64,000 bases of DNA. Source: Scatophagus argus (lineage: Eukaryota; Chordata; Actinopteri; Scatophagidae). Made by a program: the position numbers and the translations under genes. Below are positions 1 through 12,632 of the stretch, in pieces; the stretch's first letter is position 1; each line of letters begins with the position of its first letter. The notes below the pieces were generated by a model. That model did no database searches, was not told where the DNA came from, and saw nothing but the letters and a program-made list of their open reading frames with translations. The stretch covers positions 5,448,055 through 5,512,054 of the forward strand of contig NC_058508.1 in NCBI RefSeq assembly GCF_020382885.2, given 5' to 3'.

Positions 1-1165
1 TGGTTCCGCTTCATATCCCGGGGAAAGTTTAGGTTAGTGGAGCAGCAAAGGAGTGGGAGGGGGTCGGGGTGGGGTGGGCTGGTGAGAGAACAGAATAAAA
101 GGGAACAGGGGGGATCCCAGTGTTACAAAGACTGCAGAGATCTGGTTTGTTTCCAAGATGGCATGCTAGAAGCTTCTGACACATTTCTTGGGCAGGCTTC
201 AGGATGCCTGCAAAGCCAGGTCAGATTCAGGTAACATGTTCAGAATTCCCCCGCATGCATACTGGGAAGCAGAGCTGTAGTCACATTTGCTTTGTATGTC
301 ACGTCTATCATTAGTGACGCAGGTGTGCAGTGGCCTGCACTGCATATATGGAGCCGAATCTTTCCATCACCGACCCTTTCCTGACCTGTACATATACTAT
401 ACTATATACTATTATTCTGTAGCTTCTGAGCAAACCCATCTGCTCATGCAAATTGGCAGTACAGAGTACATATGCGCTCCATGGGAAGTGATGATGTGCA
501 CAGTTACATCACACTGATGATGACATGACCTACTTATCTGTCAACGACAAATAAGTAACAACCCTAAAGGCACAATTCCCAACAGTTCACTAACCGACAC
601 TAGAAGTTCATAAACCCAGCAAAACATAACGTTCTCTTGGTTGTATTCTTGGAAAAGTATTCCAGTATTGGAAGCCAGTCAAAAGGAAAAGATCAAAACC
701 TTTTCTCCTTACATAACAAGCATATAGCTTGAGGCTCAGTACACATCTCATCCCTTGTTAAGGAAAGGCTATAGGCAGAAGGAGTGTTGTCTGATCAAAG
801 ACAGCAACAATAAAGAGGAAAAAAATGAGGGGTGAGAAGTTAGAGGTGGATAAATACAGTATGATGAGGCAAAGGAGGAGAGAAAGCCCAAAATTTAGTG
901 AAGAAGAAGAAAAAGGGGAAATCTTTGTAGTATTTTTAAGTGCGCAGTTTCAGTTGGAGTTGAAGTGACAGCATTTTTAGTGTCAGCAAAGAGCTGTAGT
1001 AGGAGATGAGGTGGTTAACGTGCAGTTGTTCCTGTACAGTCAAACTGCTCTCAAGCGGCTGCTGGACTGAACAGAGCTGGGACAGGGAGTGGCCTTGCCC
1101 CGATTTAGCTTTGGGCCCATTGTAGCCTTATAGTCTTCAACATACTCTGTAGGTTATGCCCACAT

Positions 1166-1187
1166 ACACACACACACACACACACAC
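1166..1187. repeat. (AC)11 microsatellite
   Basis: An uninterrupted AC dinucleotide run followed by a short imperfect CA tail. It lies in non-coding sequence and is probably length-polymorphic. Confidence 0.9.
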
Positions 1188-3349
1188 ATGCACACAAATA
1201 GACCTTGTTGACTTCCAAGTGCAAGTTTACTTGAAAAGTGATGTAAGAGGTACTGGCATGTCACAGGCTTTGTTTTTTGTGCATTTATTCCTGACACACA
1301 AGTGGCTTATTTTCTCTGCATAAACAAACGCAAGCTAAAACCTCAAGAGTCCCATCAATGTGTGTGCATGTGTGTGTGCGTATATAACACCATGTGATAA
1401 GAAATAGGAGTGGCCTGAGAAAAGAAGAGAATAAAACTTGATTCATCTAACAAGTAACTTAATCCTCAAGCTCTGATTCACTTACTGCTGCATTCATATG
1501 ACCCATATTTTAAGAGCACCTCCAGTCCTAATAGCTGGTGTCAAAAAAAACCCTACAAATGCAGCCTGAAATATCTCTCACCACCCATACCTGCAGTGCA
1601 GTGGGATCCCCACTATCAGTCCTCCCCTTTAGCAAAGCAGAATGTAAATGCAGCTGTGGACCTGCTGCTGACTGGCACACAGCAGCCGTCCAGGCAGGAG
1701 GCTGTATCTGCCAGCTTATATTAGAGTGCAGCAGAAAACAGTCCATAGGGAGAGATGGAGAAAGAAAAGACAGGTGTATGAGCATGAAAGACAAGACAAA
1801 TAACGAATGATGGTGAGAGCCCAGAGAGTGTAGAGAGGGGGCGGGAAAATATAGCAGGGAGTTAAAACAAAGAGCCGACTGTGTCATTTGCCCCATGGGC
1901 TTCCTTCCTGCTCGGCCACAAGGCCACCGACTAACTGCAGCCAGTGGGGGAAAAAGAAACAACAGAAAAATCTGCTCAGCATACCACCTCATAGCAGCCC
2001 CACCCAAACACACATACACCCAGCATCCCCACCTCCACACCAGACAGTGGGTTAAACTCAAAGTGATGTAAGAGGTGGGGGGGAGGGTTGCCACAAATCC
2101 CCACAAATTCAGTTGTTTGTGCATTCATCACAGCCCCACCCACACACACTCACTGCAACACCAGGTGCCACCGCCCAGCACGTCACTTTCTCAGGTGGAG
2201 ATGTTTGGACTACAGTGGATAGATCAGGGATGGACTGATACATACTCTCGGAAGATTATCAAGAGTTAACAGTATCTCAGGTGTTTTGAAAGGGGTCTGT
2301 TGTGCAATGCTTATGCTTAACAAATGTAAAACATTTCTAATCCAAATACATGTCTAAACCAGCTATCACAAACTGCCATTTGAAAGGCCAAGACAATAAA
2401 TCAAAGAATGAAAACACTGTGTCACCAAGATTACACAACTGTAATAACAGTGAGCACTCATGCTGCCTAATATCAAATGGTCTGACATCTCAGGAAAATA
2501 AAGATAAAAATAACTTGTTTTCCATTAAGTATTTCACTTGAATAATTGATTGTGTACATGTAAGGCTCCTCTCTAATTCTAGATGAACGTGAGAGGATGT
2601 TTTGAGCTTTTACTATGTTTACAACATGGTTTAATGGCTTGCCATAAGGAACAAAGAACGATTAAGTAACCAAGAGGAATGTGTTTACATAGTGTGACGA
2701 TAAGCCTTCATACAACTATTGCAAAAGTCAGAAAAACAAATCGTTGATGTGGTGAACATTAAGCCTGGGTTGAGAGTGCTGCTGTTAGAGGGGATCGGAG
2801 ATATAAAAGAGTCAGTGTCGGAAATGAAAATGGGCTAATCTGATATAAATATTGACTTGATGGCCATCAAAAGGTTTACGACGCACATGATAATGTGCCT
2901 TTTACTGGTAATGTGTCATGAGTATTACAATACCCCGGAACTGCACGGAGCAACGTGCAAACAGATCAAACGTTTCTTTATTATCAAGACAGAAAAGGCA
3001 GTGCCAAAGTTATTCCGTTGAAACACTTTTGAAAAACACAACACTTTGGTTGTTTTAAAAATCCATTGTGATATTTCAAGTTGTTTTGTGTTATCTACTA
3101 TGAAAACACAGTTTCTTTTTTCTTTGGCCACAAACAGTGCATTCACAGAGGGCATATCGCAAGCCATCTGAGTTGCGGTGTAGACTGGAAAGCACTGGGG
3201 AAGATATTACACAATACTAGGCAAACTGCTGCTTGTAGTTATACTGGAGTAACATACGACTGCCTGTGTTACTGTGGGACCCAGTCAGGGTGAGGGTGGA
3301 ATGTTTGTTTTGATTTTAGAGGGCTCAGTCAGGGGGCCCAGGACGTGCA

Positions 3350-3350
<1 letters not shown>

Positions 3351-3395
<45 letters not shown>
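3351..3395. repeat. (TG)22 microsatellite
   Basis: A perfect TG run of about 45 bases, the longest dinucleotide repeat in the window. The short ORFs that run through it are artefacts (Val-Cys repeats). Confidence 0.95.
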
Positions 3396-3397
<2 letters not shown>

Positions 3398-4305
3398 GGG
3401 GAGGGTTAACTCAAGGCAAATTACCCTCACTTGCCTTGCCTGTGTTTTTGTTTTCAATTCCTCATCCACGGCTAAAAAATTAGGTCAGCGGTCACGTGTG
3501 ATGCGTTTCAGCAAGAAGAGCAACGAAAGAAAAAAACGCAACACGAGTCTTTCTTAACCTTTTTAACAGATATTTCTGTCACAGTCTGCATCTAAGTTAA
3601 TCAAGCCAACTCTTCTTCAACCAAAACAATTATTTTTTCCTTTAACCGAGCTCCACAGAAATGGCAGATGGACATGCGTTACGCTTATTGTTTACTTTGG
3701 AAAGGCTCCAGGCTGAGTGACCTTGTGGAAAGTCACAATCACAGGTGTTGTTAGTGTGCGCAGGCTAAAAGTCTGATATGAGTGTTTACAGACAATGGGA
3801 GGGGCAGGAACGAGGAAACAAAGAGCAAAACGTGTGTCACAGTGATCAAATCTGAATGTGTTGTCTTGACATTCTATAATGATGCATATTTAAGATCAGC
3901 CGGAACCGACCTCTTTCCTGAAAGGAACTGCGGAAACACACCCAAATAACACCATATGCATGGCCTACATTTGTGTGTTAACCACAAACACTTGCTGTTA
4001 TTTGTAAGATAGTGCACCAGAGATTGTTTTTAACACATCGATTATTCACTCTGGAGGCTGAATGAATGTCAGCAACAATGGGCAAAAGCGAGAAAAAGGG
4101 GCTAGTGATTAATGCAGTGAGCAGCTGTTACTGACACTATTCACCAAATTCAATATAAAACTGAATAAAATATTAACAAATTCACATTTTTTTCAGGTTA
4201 CTTTCAAAATGTCAGTCAGCCAACTCATGTTAAATAAATAGTTATTTGTATATCTCCTGTATGTACAGTATTGATATTCATCATCTAAACTGATCTTGTC
4301 ACTCC

Positions 4306-4598
4306 TTAAAGGAACAGTTCACCCCAACATCAAAAATACCAAAATTTTTCATTCTAACTGAAATACTATTTATCTGTCTAGAATGTTTTGGTGTAAGTAA
4401 TCATCTGTGGTGCTTAATGTGGCAAAATGCTTTTAAATAACTCAAGAGCATGTCTCTTTCCAGAAATCATGACCCAGTTACTCAAGATAATCGACAGATC
4501 TGATTGTGAACTGTTTGATGTAGAAAGGAAGGATACATATTTAATTAATGGTTGAGTAAATATATATTTTTTGATTTTGGGGTGAATTGTCTCTTTAA
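4306..4598. mobile_element. MITE with TTAA flanks (piggyBac-like)
   Basis: The element is bounded by TTAA at 4306-4309 and 4595-4598. Immediately inside are terminal inverted repeats of about 28 bp with only about four mismatches: the left arm begins AGGAACAGTTCACCCCAA, and the reverse complement of the right arm begins AGAGACAATTCACCCCAA. The ~285 bp interior has no coding capacity. TTAA target duplication is a hallmark of piggyBac transposons, so a non-autonomous piggyBac-type MITE is the best inference. The terminal sequence resembles very common teleost repeats; class assignment needs a library search. Confidence 0.7.
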
Positions 4599-6907
4599 TA
4601 AGGAAGCACCAGGCTCAGCACAGCAGGCAGTGGGGAGTGACAGTAACAAATTTCACCTTAAGCTGGGTCAGAGGTGCAGCTTTTGAAATGCTATATTAAG
4701 CAGCATGTGAAAGTAGAACTTCCCCTTGTACTTTTCTGACTTCAGAACTGGGGGGCTGCATCCAACAATATCTAAAACTTCAGTCCTCCAACTGCAATGT
4801 GCCTCCTCAGACACACATGCAGTCACATGGCTGCTTCCTTTCACCTATGAGCAAGAAGCTTGATCAAAAGGTTGCACCATTCATTGGAGATCACACAATC
4901 ACTCCCTAATCACAACCTCGTCTACAGGAGACACGTCCTGATCCCTGAATTCCTATTTTGTTTCAGTCCATCCACTCGCTCTGACATCATGGTCATGTTA
5001 GCGTGATCACTTCTTGGGAGGGGGCATTATTTTGGTCTGACCAATTAGTAGCAAGTGATGTATGTCAGTTTCAGTTGTTCATGCTGGTTGCTGAAGTAGC
5101 TGTATATCTGCTGTATATCTGCTGTCTGAAACATTTTCTATTTCGATCAAAAAATGTTGATTTAGGAGCTTAAATTCTGTAAATCAGCTTACAACATCTT
5201 ATATACCTGTGTCCATCTCATCCTTGACATTTTTCCGTCACTAAATTCTTTGAGATAGCTGGGTAGCCAACTCCTTCGTCAAGCTCACTATTCCTTCAGC
5301 TGCAGAAAAAACAGCTGTCAAAGGGTACGACACCACACCTATGTGAATCACTAAATAAATCTGAGATGTCTATAGCCTCCCTAGCTGCTCTGTGACCGTG
5401 TACTTAGACAGCATAGAAGCTAATGACGGTGTAATTTGTTTTTCAGGCATTTTGTTATAAACAAAAGAAACTTTTTTTGGATACACTCCAACAATATTGT
5501 GCCTTTTTGGGCACATCTACCTCTGTTAAATCACCCGTGTTTTCTCTTGTTTGATCAATTTAAAAACATTTAAGAACAAAAAAGCTGTTGCATCCTAAAA
5601 CTCTTTCTCAAGCTACCATCCAATGTAATCTTTGTATCTTACGATGCCCGACAGCCATAACCTTAGCCAAAAATAGGTATTAGTCAATCAGCACATTATG
5701 GGTATCCACACAGCTCTAAATCCCTGCACAGTGGAGGCAGCTGTTAAAATTTAGGTCAGCTCCTCCCACTTTCTTCAACACAGACCTGCATTGCTCTCAC
5801 AACTCCACTAAATAAGTTTTCAAGCAACAGATCCTCAAGTGAACCCACACACCATAGCAAAGCAGCTGGGGCGAGTGGAGCTGTGGAGGTAACAGAGTTG
5901 GGTAAAGGGGTGCAGTAGTGGCGGTTGATCAGGCTCCAACAATGAAGCACATGCTTAAAATTCAGATTTGGCTCTCCTAACATGGCTTTGCCTCTCGGAG
6001 ACCCCCTCTCCTCCTCCCTTTTTTCCTCCCTGACTTCTGAGGAAATCTCCTCTCTGCTCCAAGAATCCTGACCATATAGAGCAGCCAGTGGGATCACAAA
6101 CCAACAGACTAAACTGTAGTCACATGTTTCAGCTGGCTTTGATTCTGCCTCAACGGCAGACTACAGGAATGTCATGTCTCTGCTGTGACCCCTCTTAGGG
6201 GAGCGGCCGTTATCTATCAGCAGGTTCAGTTAGTTTTCCAGTTAGTTTTGTTAATGCAGTGCCATGACAGTTTGTCTGTGGGGCAGAAACAAGGCCACCT
6301 TTTAAGGAGACAAAAACAAAGGTGGTATTGGATGTCTGGTACAGGAGTGGTGGGACAGAGTCGGGAAACAGCGAGAGAAGGAGCAGATGACGGGGTGACT
6401 TTTATTTTCTCTTCAGATTGGAATGCGGGCAGGGAAGCTGTTTGGGGGCCACCGGCAGCAGCTGACTGCATCAGTGTGGGTGGGTGACAGCCTTCTGTTA
6501 TGAGTTCTGCTGCTGTTCAGGGCAGTGTGTCACTAATGGGTGAAGCACACTTTCTCTCACTTTACCCATCTCACTGCCGACAGATAATTCTGCAGTCATA
6601 TAGACTCACATAGCATGGCAGTTAAATCATAGCTCAACAGCTGAGCAGTATGAAAACATTAAGGGTGAGGGGTGAGTCACTGAGGTCACATTGATAAGTC
6701 ATTGTCTTTCAGATATCGTTTATGATTTGAGGAGAATGGAAGTAAATCTTAGTGCTAATGGATGCTGACAAAGTAGCCCACTATTTAACCTCATTATGTT
6801 AAGGTAACAACTTACTCAAAATGATCAGGCACTGCACTGTCCCAGCAAGATTTGAAACACAAATCTCTCTACTTCAGCCTTACCTCAGAGACTGGAACGC
6901 GAGTTTG

Positions 6908-7490
6908 CAACTTGGACTGGAGGTGCACACAGTAACTTGAGACTTGACTTGAGACTCGTCCTCAAAAGACTTCACACTTGACTTGGATTCTAAAATTAAA
7001 AATGATCAGAAAGGAAATGTCAAGGGGCTGAATGTGATTCCCTCCTTATTGTCATGCACATGGCCACAGATGACGCCACTATAACATAATGGTGAACACA
7101 GCTGCACTGGTTGAGACATCTGTCATATCCTTCAGCTATAGAAACTTCACACAAGGCCCAGACAAAAGAATCAATGAATGTAATACCTGCAGTATTACAA
7201 TAAATGATGCTGGATCTACCGCAACTGACTTTAAAACACACCGGAGAGGTAATGTGAAAGTTAACTTTAACAACCATTATGGGTGATGCAGTAGCCGGCA
7301 AATTAATGCTAATCTTGTATGCTAATAAACAAAGTATTGATGTTAATACAGTACATGGTTTGAATTCCTTAGAAATAGCTATGCAGTGTTCTAAGCAGAC
7401 GGAGGATGTGCAGTAGATGATACAGCACTCATTACAACCATAACAGACTTGAGACCTGACTTGGACTTGCAAAAACTGACTTGTTATCAC
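6908..7490. repeat. Region with ACTTG-rich degenerate repeat blocks
   Basis: Two blocks (about 6908-6988 and 7446-7485) consist of irregular copies of ACTTGAGACTTG/GACTTGACTTGG-type units. Similar degenerate arrays are familiar from teleost transposon-derived repeats, and the two blocks may belong to one element with about 450 bp between them. The 190-codon minus-strand ORF across this region is not credible as protein. Confidence 0.5.
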
Positions 7491-9599
7491 ATACTGTACT
7501 GGGAGCAGTGGCAGAAGAGTTGCACACAGCTGCAAGGTGTCAGCAGCACCACAGTTCACAGCGGAAAGGAGATACGGTGGGAGGGATGACAAACCCCCAA
7601 GAAGGGTCTCCCAGAGAGATAACTAAAATGTGATCTGAAAGCAGAGAAGCTAAACAGCATTCAGTGCAGCGTTACGCAACTCGGTACAGAAAGAACCTTT
7701 TGTGTTAGACTGGCAGCACATAATAATGCTATCTGATCCATAGTGGCCTTTGTATAGAAAAGAGAGGCTCACAAACAAATGCAGGAATTCAGAGGGTTGT
7801 TTACATTGTGTGCGATATATTGTACAGTGGTTTGATCTCTTGGCACACAGACAGACAGCTGAAACATTACACACTGCGTACAGCGTCTTATTCGGTTCAC
7901 ATGAACACCATGACCTCCATCCAGTGACACACATGCATCTTTTGCTCACGTTGTCCGTTGCCTTCTCTCATGTTGTTGTCAATAACACTTTTGCACGTCC
8001 ACAGCGTCACAGTGTGTAACTGATGCTCCTTCCCAAACACAAAGCCACTGAACCTAGTTTCTCAACCAGTTCGATCCAGTCTGTCACAAAGCAGCAAACA
8101 ACGGGCCTCAGGTGAGTGAGACCTGAGAGGATTGTGAGCGGACATTCCATAGAACCTCATGTAAGACTATTTCTGAGATCAGGTGTCAGAAAAAAAAAGG
8201 AAAAAGACTTGGTCATTCTTTAAGAGGGTCAGAGGTCAAAGCGACACTGGACAAGCATCACTGGAGCTGCACTGAGAGACAAATTGGGCAAATTAAATTG
8301 TAAAAGAACAGAAACACTCCCAAACACAAAATGTGTATATTGTCAATATGGACAAAATGGGTGGATACTCCTGCGGTCTGGAGGTTATGGTCATTCTTGC
8401 CTGCAGGTTGACATTGTTATCTACTACCATGAGCTAAAACTATGTTAGGATTCCTTAAAATAAAAGAAAACGGAGATAAGAAGTGATTCGTAAGCCTAGA
8501 AATAAAAAGTACAGCAGCAAAAAATGTTTAGATTTAAGACTTATAAATTTAGTTATGTTCAGGTTACGGACATTTAAGAATAGAGTAGGAATCTACAGAT
8601 ACAGATCTACAGATCTAAGATACATGTGAACACATTAAGGATGCAGGTGCAGAGAGAGTTTCTGTGACTGACATGTTTCAGGATATGTTATCCCACTCCA
8701 CAGTGGTAATGGCTTCCTGCCACAGACAAAGGATTGGGCCATGAGCCTGGATTCCTCATAGGCCTCCATGTGGATCTGGTTTATAGTGCCAGGCAGGCAC
8801 TAGCTCTCAGACAATGACAGGCCTTGTATTTTAGTCCATGTTTCTGTAGCCCACTATCATTCTCTATCACATGCTCTTCTTCTTCCTCTTCTACTCCCCT
8901 CTCCCTCAGTCCATTGCTCACTCTTTTAAGCTTCCCCTCACTATTCCTGCCCAAAAAAGATACATGAGTCATTGTTTCATAAGACGAATAAAAAAACAAA
9001 GTCATAATGAGGGTGCAAGGACGTCTTGTGCAATAAGTAAAATGCTGCATCTTGTAATTTTGTTTGCAGTGGGTGTTTTGAAAAACTGGAATACATAAAA
9101 TGTAGGTGAAATATCACATGAGACTGAAGTAAAAAATAAAAATAAAAATCTAAAAAGACTACTGGCTGACTGACATATTTTTGACTGTATGGTTCTTACT
9201 GTCTGCCCTCTGAAGATGAATTAAAGAAAAAGAGCAAATCAGAGAAAAAGGCAGGAGCTAGAACAGGTGTACTACTCGCCCTGGTTCCTTGTCCATCTGT
9301 GTGGCAAATGATTCTTCTGCAACAAGGTCTTGCAGATATCTGTGTGAACAACGGCAAATCATTATATGTATCATCTTTGTAAAAAAAACATGTCCGATGG
9401 TGCATTCTTTTTATTCTTTATTTGTTCTTTTTATTAATTTATTTGCTGATGTAGTGTTTTTATTGCTTTTATTCCATTCATTCATATTTAATATTTTGAT
9501 GTTTTGTGTTTTACATTTTACAAGTTTTGTCTACTTGTTTAATCCTTACCTTAAACGTTTGCAAATCTGGTTTGTTTTTTATATTGTCTTCCATAGCAT

Positions 9600-9700
9600 C
9601 CTGCTTCTGGTGTCTGTCAAAGAACTTTTGAAACTCTAAAACGGGCTATATAAATTAAGCAATGATCATTACAATTATTATGAGAGCACAAGGACTTTTT
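9600..9700 (+). repeat. Possible retroelement 3' tail
   Basis: The sequence around CGGGCTATATAAATTAAG followed by AT-rich ATTACAATTATTATG resembles the 3' ends of teleost SINE/LINE copies that finish in GCTATATAAATAAA and a TTATTA-type tail. The upstream 300 bp is AT-rich and featureless. This rests on motif resemblance only. Confidence 0.35.
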
Positions 9701-10815
9701 GATAACTTTGTAAAACAGTTTAAGTTTGTTATGCTTTCATAGACATTCATAGGTAAAATGCATAAGAGATTAGCAATCTGAATAAGGATAAAGGTATGGT
9801 AAAGCAAGAAGTAAATGCAGGAAAAACTGTGATCAAAAAGTAATCAAATAAACCAGACCACATGTGGTGGTGATCCCTGGACAATGAATCCTACTAATTT
9901 AAGTGATACCCTGAAGAGCTCATGGTTCAGTGATAAATCCTAATGACGTTGATGATCTTCTGATAGAATGACTTGTTCAGCACTTTGGCTTCTTGCCTTA
10001 TTCTGCTAAACTAATGACATTCTCACCAGTCTCTTCTTAGCAAATGTTTGCATGCTACCAGGCTAAACTGAAAGATGATTAACATAGTAAACACTGAACT
10101 TGGTAAACCTTAGCGTGTTACCATTGTCACTGTGAGCATGTTAGCACACTAATGCAAGTATTTAGCTCAAAGGATTGACACTGGGGACTGGTTGGTGGAT
10201 TCTGAAGAGCAAATATCATAAGTGAAGACAATAGCTTTAATCAGCCAATAACTACAGTTAATGATAATGTGCCAATATCCTGGCTCAGCTAAGCAAGATC
10301 AAACAGTTCACTCATACAGTCAGCAGCTAAGGAGCACACACACACCTAACTTTAATGTGGAACAATTTGCCATTTGTCGCAATGACCTTGCTACAGTTCC
10401 TGACTATTTCATGATTAGTTTCACTTTATTAATGCTGCTTATATGTGATGGTAACTAAATACCTGCTGGGTCACTGCAATGGTTGTTATACTTAGTCAAT
10501 CTTAAATTTTAGCTGACAGGAAGTTTATAATGTAGTTTTGACCTTTTTAATTTCTGACCCTCAGAATGAGTGTAATTGCATTGTCCTCATTTTAATAACA
10601 TTTACAAATATTAACATATAATGTATGGTATTTCTAAGAGCAATATGCAACAGTTTTCAATACAGGTATCTTAATGTTTATTGGTAATATTTTATTCTTG
10701 CTCTAGTGTCATTAATAAACTAAATGAATCACTGCATGAACGCACCCATGTACCCACACCCACACACAGACACACACAAGAATATATTGATCAACTTAGA
10801 CTCAACCAAGAGCCA

Positions 10816-10862
10816 ATATAATATATATATAATATATAATATATAATATAATAATAATATAA
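10816..10862. repeat. AT-rich simple repeat
   Basis: An imperfect TA/TAA simple repeat of nearly pure A+T. It is non-coding and probably unstable in length. Confidence 0.8.
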
Positions 10863-11914
10863 CAGCCAGCGATGGAAATTAGCCACCAGCCAAATGAGGG
10901 TGATTTTGCGCTTTGTGGGTGAATTTGCTGAACTTACCAGCCATAGTGGCAGGTAATAAAAGTAGCCTAATAGGGTGATTAGTGACATTCCACAACACAG
11001 AGTCATAAGTGCAATTGCAATTCTGCTTGTTTCACTCAGACACTTTAATAAGGAGACAGAGACAAACTGAGAGCCATTGCGAGGTTAAGAGGTCTGCAGA
11101 AGAAACCACCCCACACACAGGTCAAAGAGGAGAAGGTCATTAAATTATTATTTTTTTTGGTATTTTTTTATTAGAAATAAATAAAAAAAATAACAATAGA
11201 GATTCCTTAGACTTGGTTACTTTAAAGGAAGCAAGACAGACAATGTTTTTTTAAGTCATCATCACAGTTATGCAAATAACAGAACTAACATCACTAAAAA
11301 GTGATAAAAAAAAAAAGCTTACAAATTGTCCAAAAGCCACATCTACTTAGGAAAGATTACAAGGCCATGGAGCATACAGCTGCTACGAAGGCACTATCCA
11401 GCCACGCAATCATGTCATGGTCGTATGGATTTCTTTGTATCCAGAGATCGGGCAGGCCAGGTCATAAAAATGAAGATTTTGATTAATAGAGTTTATTAAA
11501 TACATGCAGCAATGGCCCTACAGCAGAAATGATAAGTGCATTTTAAATCTCCTGACACACTGATAGGATTGGTCAGGATCTTCTGCACATCCAAAACACG
11601 CAGTCCAAAATTGTTTGGAGTAAAGCAGCTGTCCTCCTAACAAACCCTGAGCTCCAACTGAGCTGTCTAAAATATATTTATTTCAGAAACTTAAAGATTA
11701 ATTCCCTTTTCTCTGGAGAGTTTCATCTATCCTTTCAAGTCTGTAAGTCCAGATTTTACTTGTGCAACTAAAATGTTTAGTTTATAGCTATTTGCTATAG
11801 TTGCTGTGTGTATGCAAATGCTTAAAATTACTGAAAGAAACCTTGTGTGTACTACTGTATGTGTGTATGAGAGGAAATGTCAGTGTCTTCAATAAGAGAC
11901 TGACTATTTATATT

Positions 11915-11955
11915 TTGAAATATATATATTATATATATATATATATATATTTCAA
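11915..11955. repeat. (AT)n microsatellite with palindromic ends
   Basis: A TA-repeat core is bracketed by TTGAAATATA on the left and its complement TATATTTCAA on the right. The whole 41 bp can therefore fold into one long hairpin or extrude as a cruciform. Confidence 0.8.
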
Positions 11956-12620
11956 TATATTGAATATTGTAGATCTGTTTTGCTTTTTCATTTTTTTCAC
12001 ATGCAGTCAATAAAACCAAGTGGCTGGTAGATTTGCAACCACAGTGGTATGTGGATAAAAAAGTTAATTTCCAACCCAACTAAGAGCAGGAAGTGCTGAG
12101 TAACCACCACTCAAACACATATTTACACACGTGTAAGTCCTCTAACCTTCTGGGAACAAAACGCCAAATTTGCGTGGGCTTGTTTTAGTGCCACGTGAGT
12201 TGCTGGTTAAGTAGGTCAGTCAGTAAGTCAGGAGTGGCAGGGAAGGAGCGCACAAACACAAGCTAACTCCATTACCTCATACGGTGGATTAGTGTCAACA
12301 GGGCCATCCATCTGTCTATAGCCATCCTGGTTCAAGTGACCGTAAGGAGAGCAGTGGAGACTGTGTTCCTGTCCTGCTGTTTGCCCCAGTAAAGCCACAC
12401 AACCACAAACGTACCTGTAGGCAACACGCACAAAGTGTGTACCTACACATTTTATAGCATACACACGCATGCACGTGTGGTCTTCTGTACAATGAGACAG
12501 GCAAGTAAGATTACACCTGTAGCCCTCAATGCTGAATTATTGCGAACAACCGGCAGACAAAAGAAGTACTTCCTGTTTCTTGTCTAGAGTGTCAGAGGAT
12601 GAAATGAACAGAATGAAAGG

Positions 12621-12632
12621 CCCCCCCCCCCC
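12621..12632. repeat. (C)12 homopolymer
   Basis: A run of twelve C bases in non-coding sequence. It is a likely site of sequencing or replication slippage. Confidence 0.9.

Noticed and set aside
1528..2124. 198-codon minus-strand ORF, the longest in the first 19 kb
   Set aside because: Composition is low-complexity (Leu/Ser/His runs from CT- and CA-rich DNA), no domain is recognisable, and long open frames are expected in such sequence.
7020..7592. 190-codon minus-strand ORF
   Set aside because: It overlaps the ACTTG-type repeat region, shows no family motif or splice context, and looks like a chance frame.
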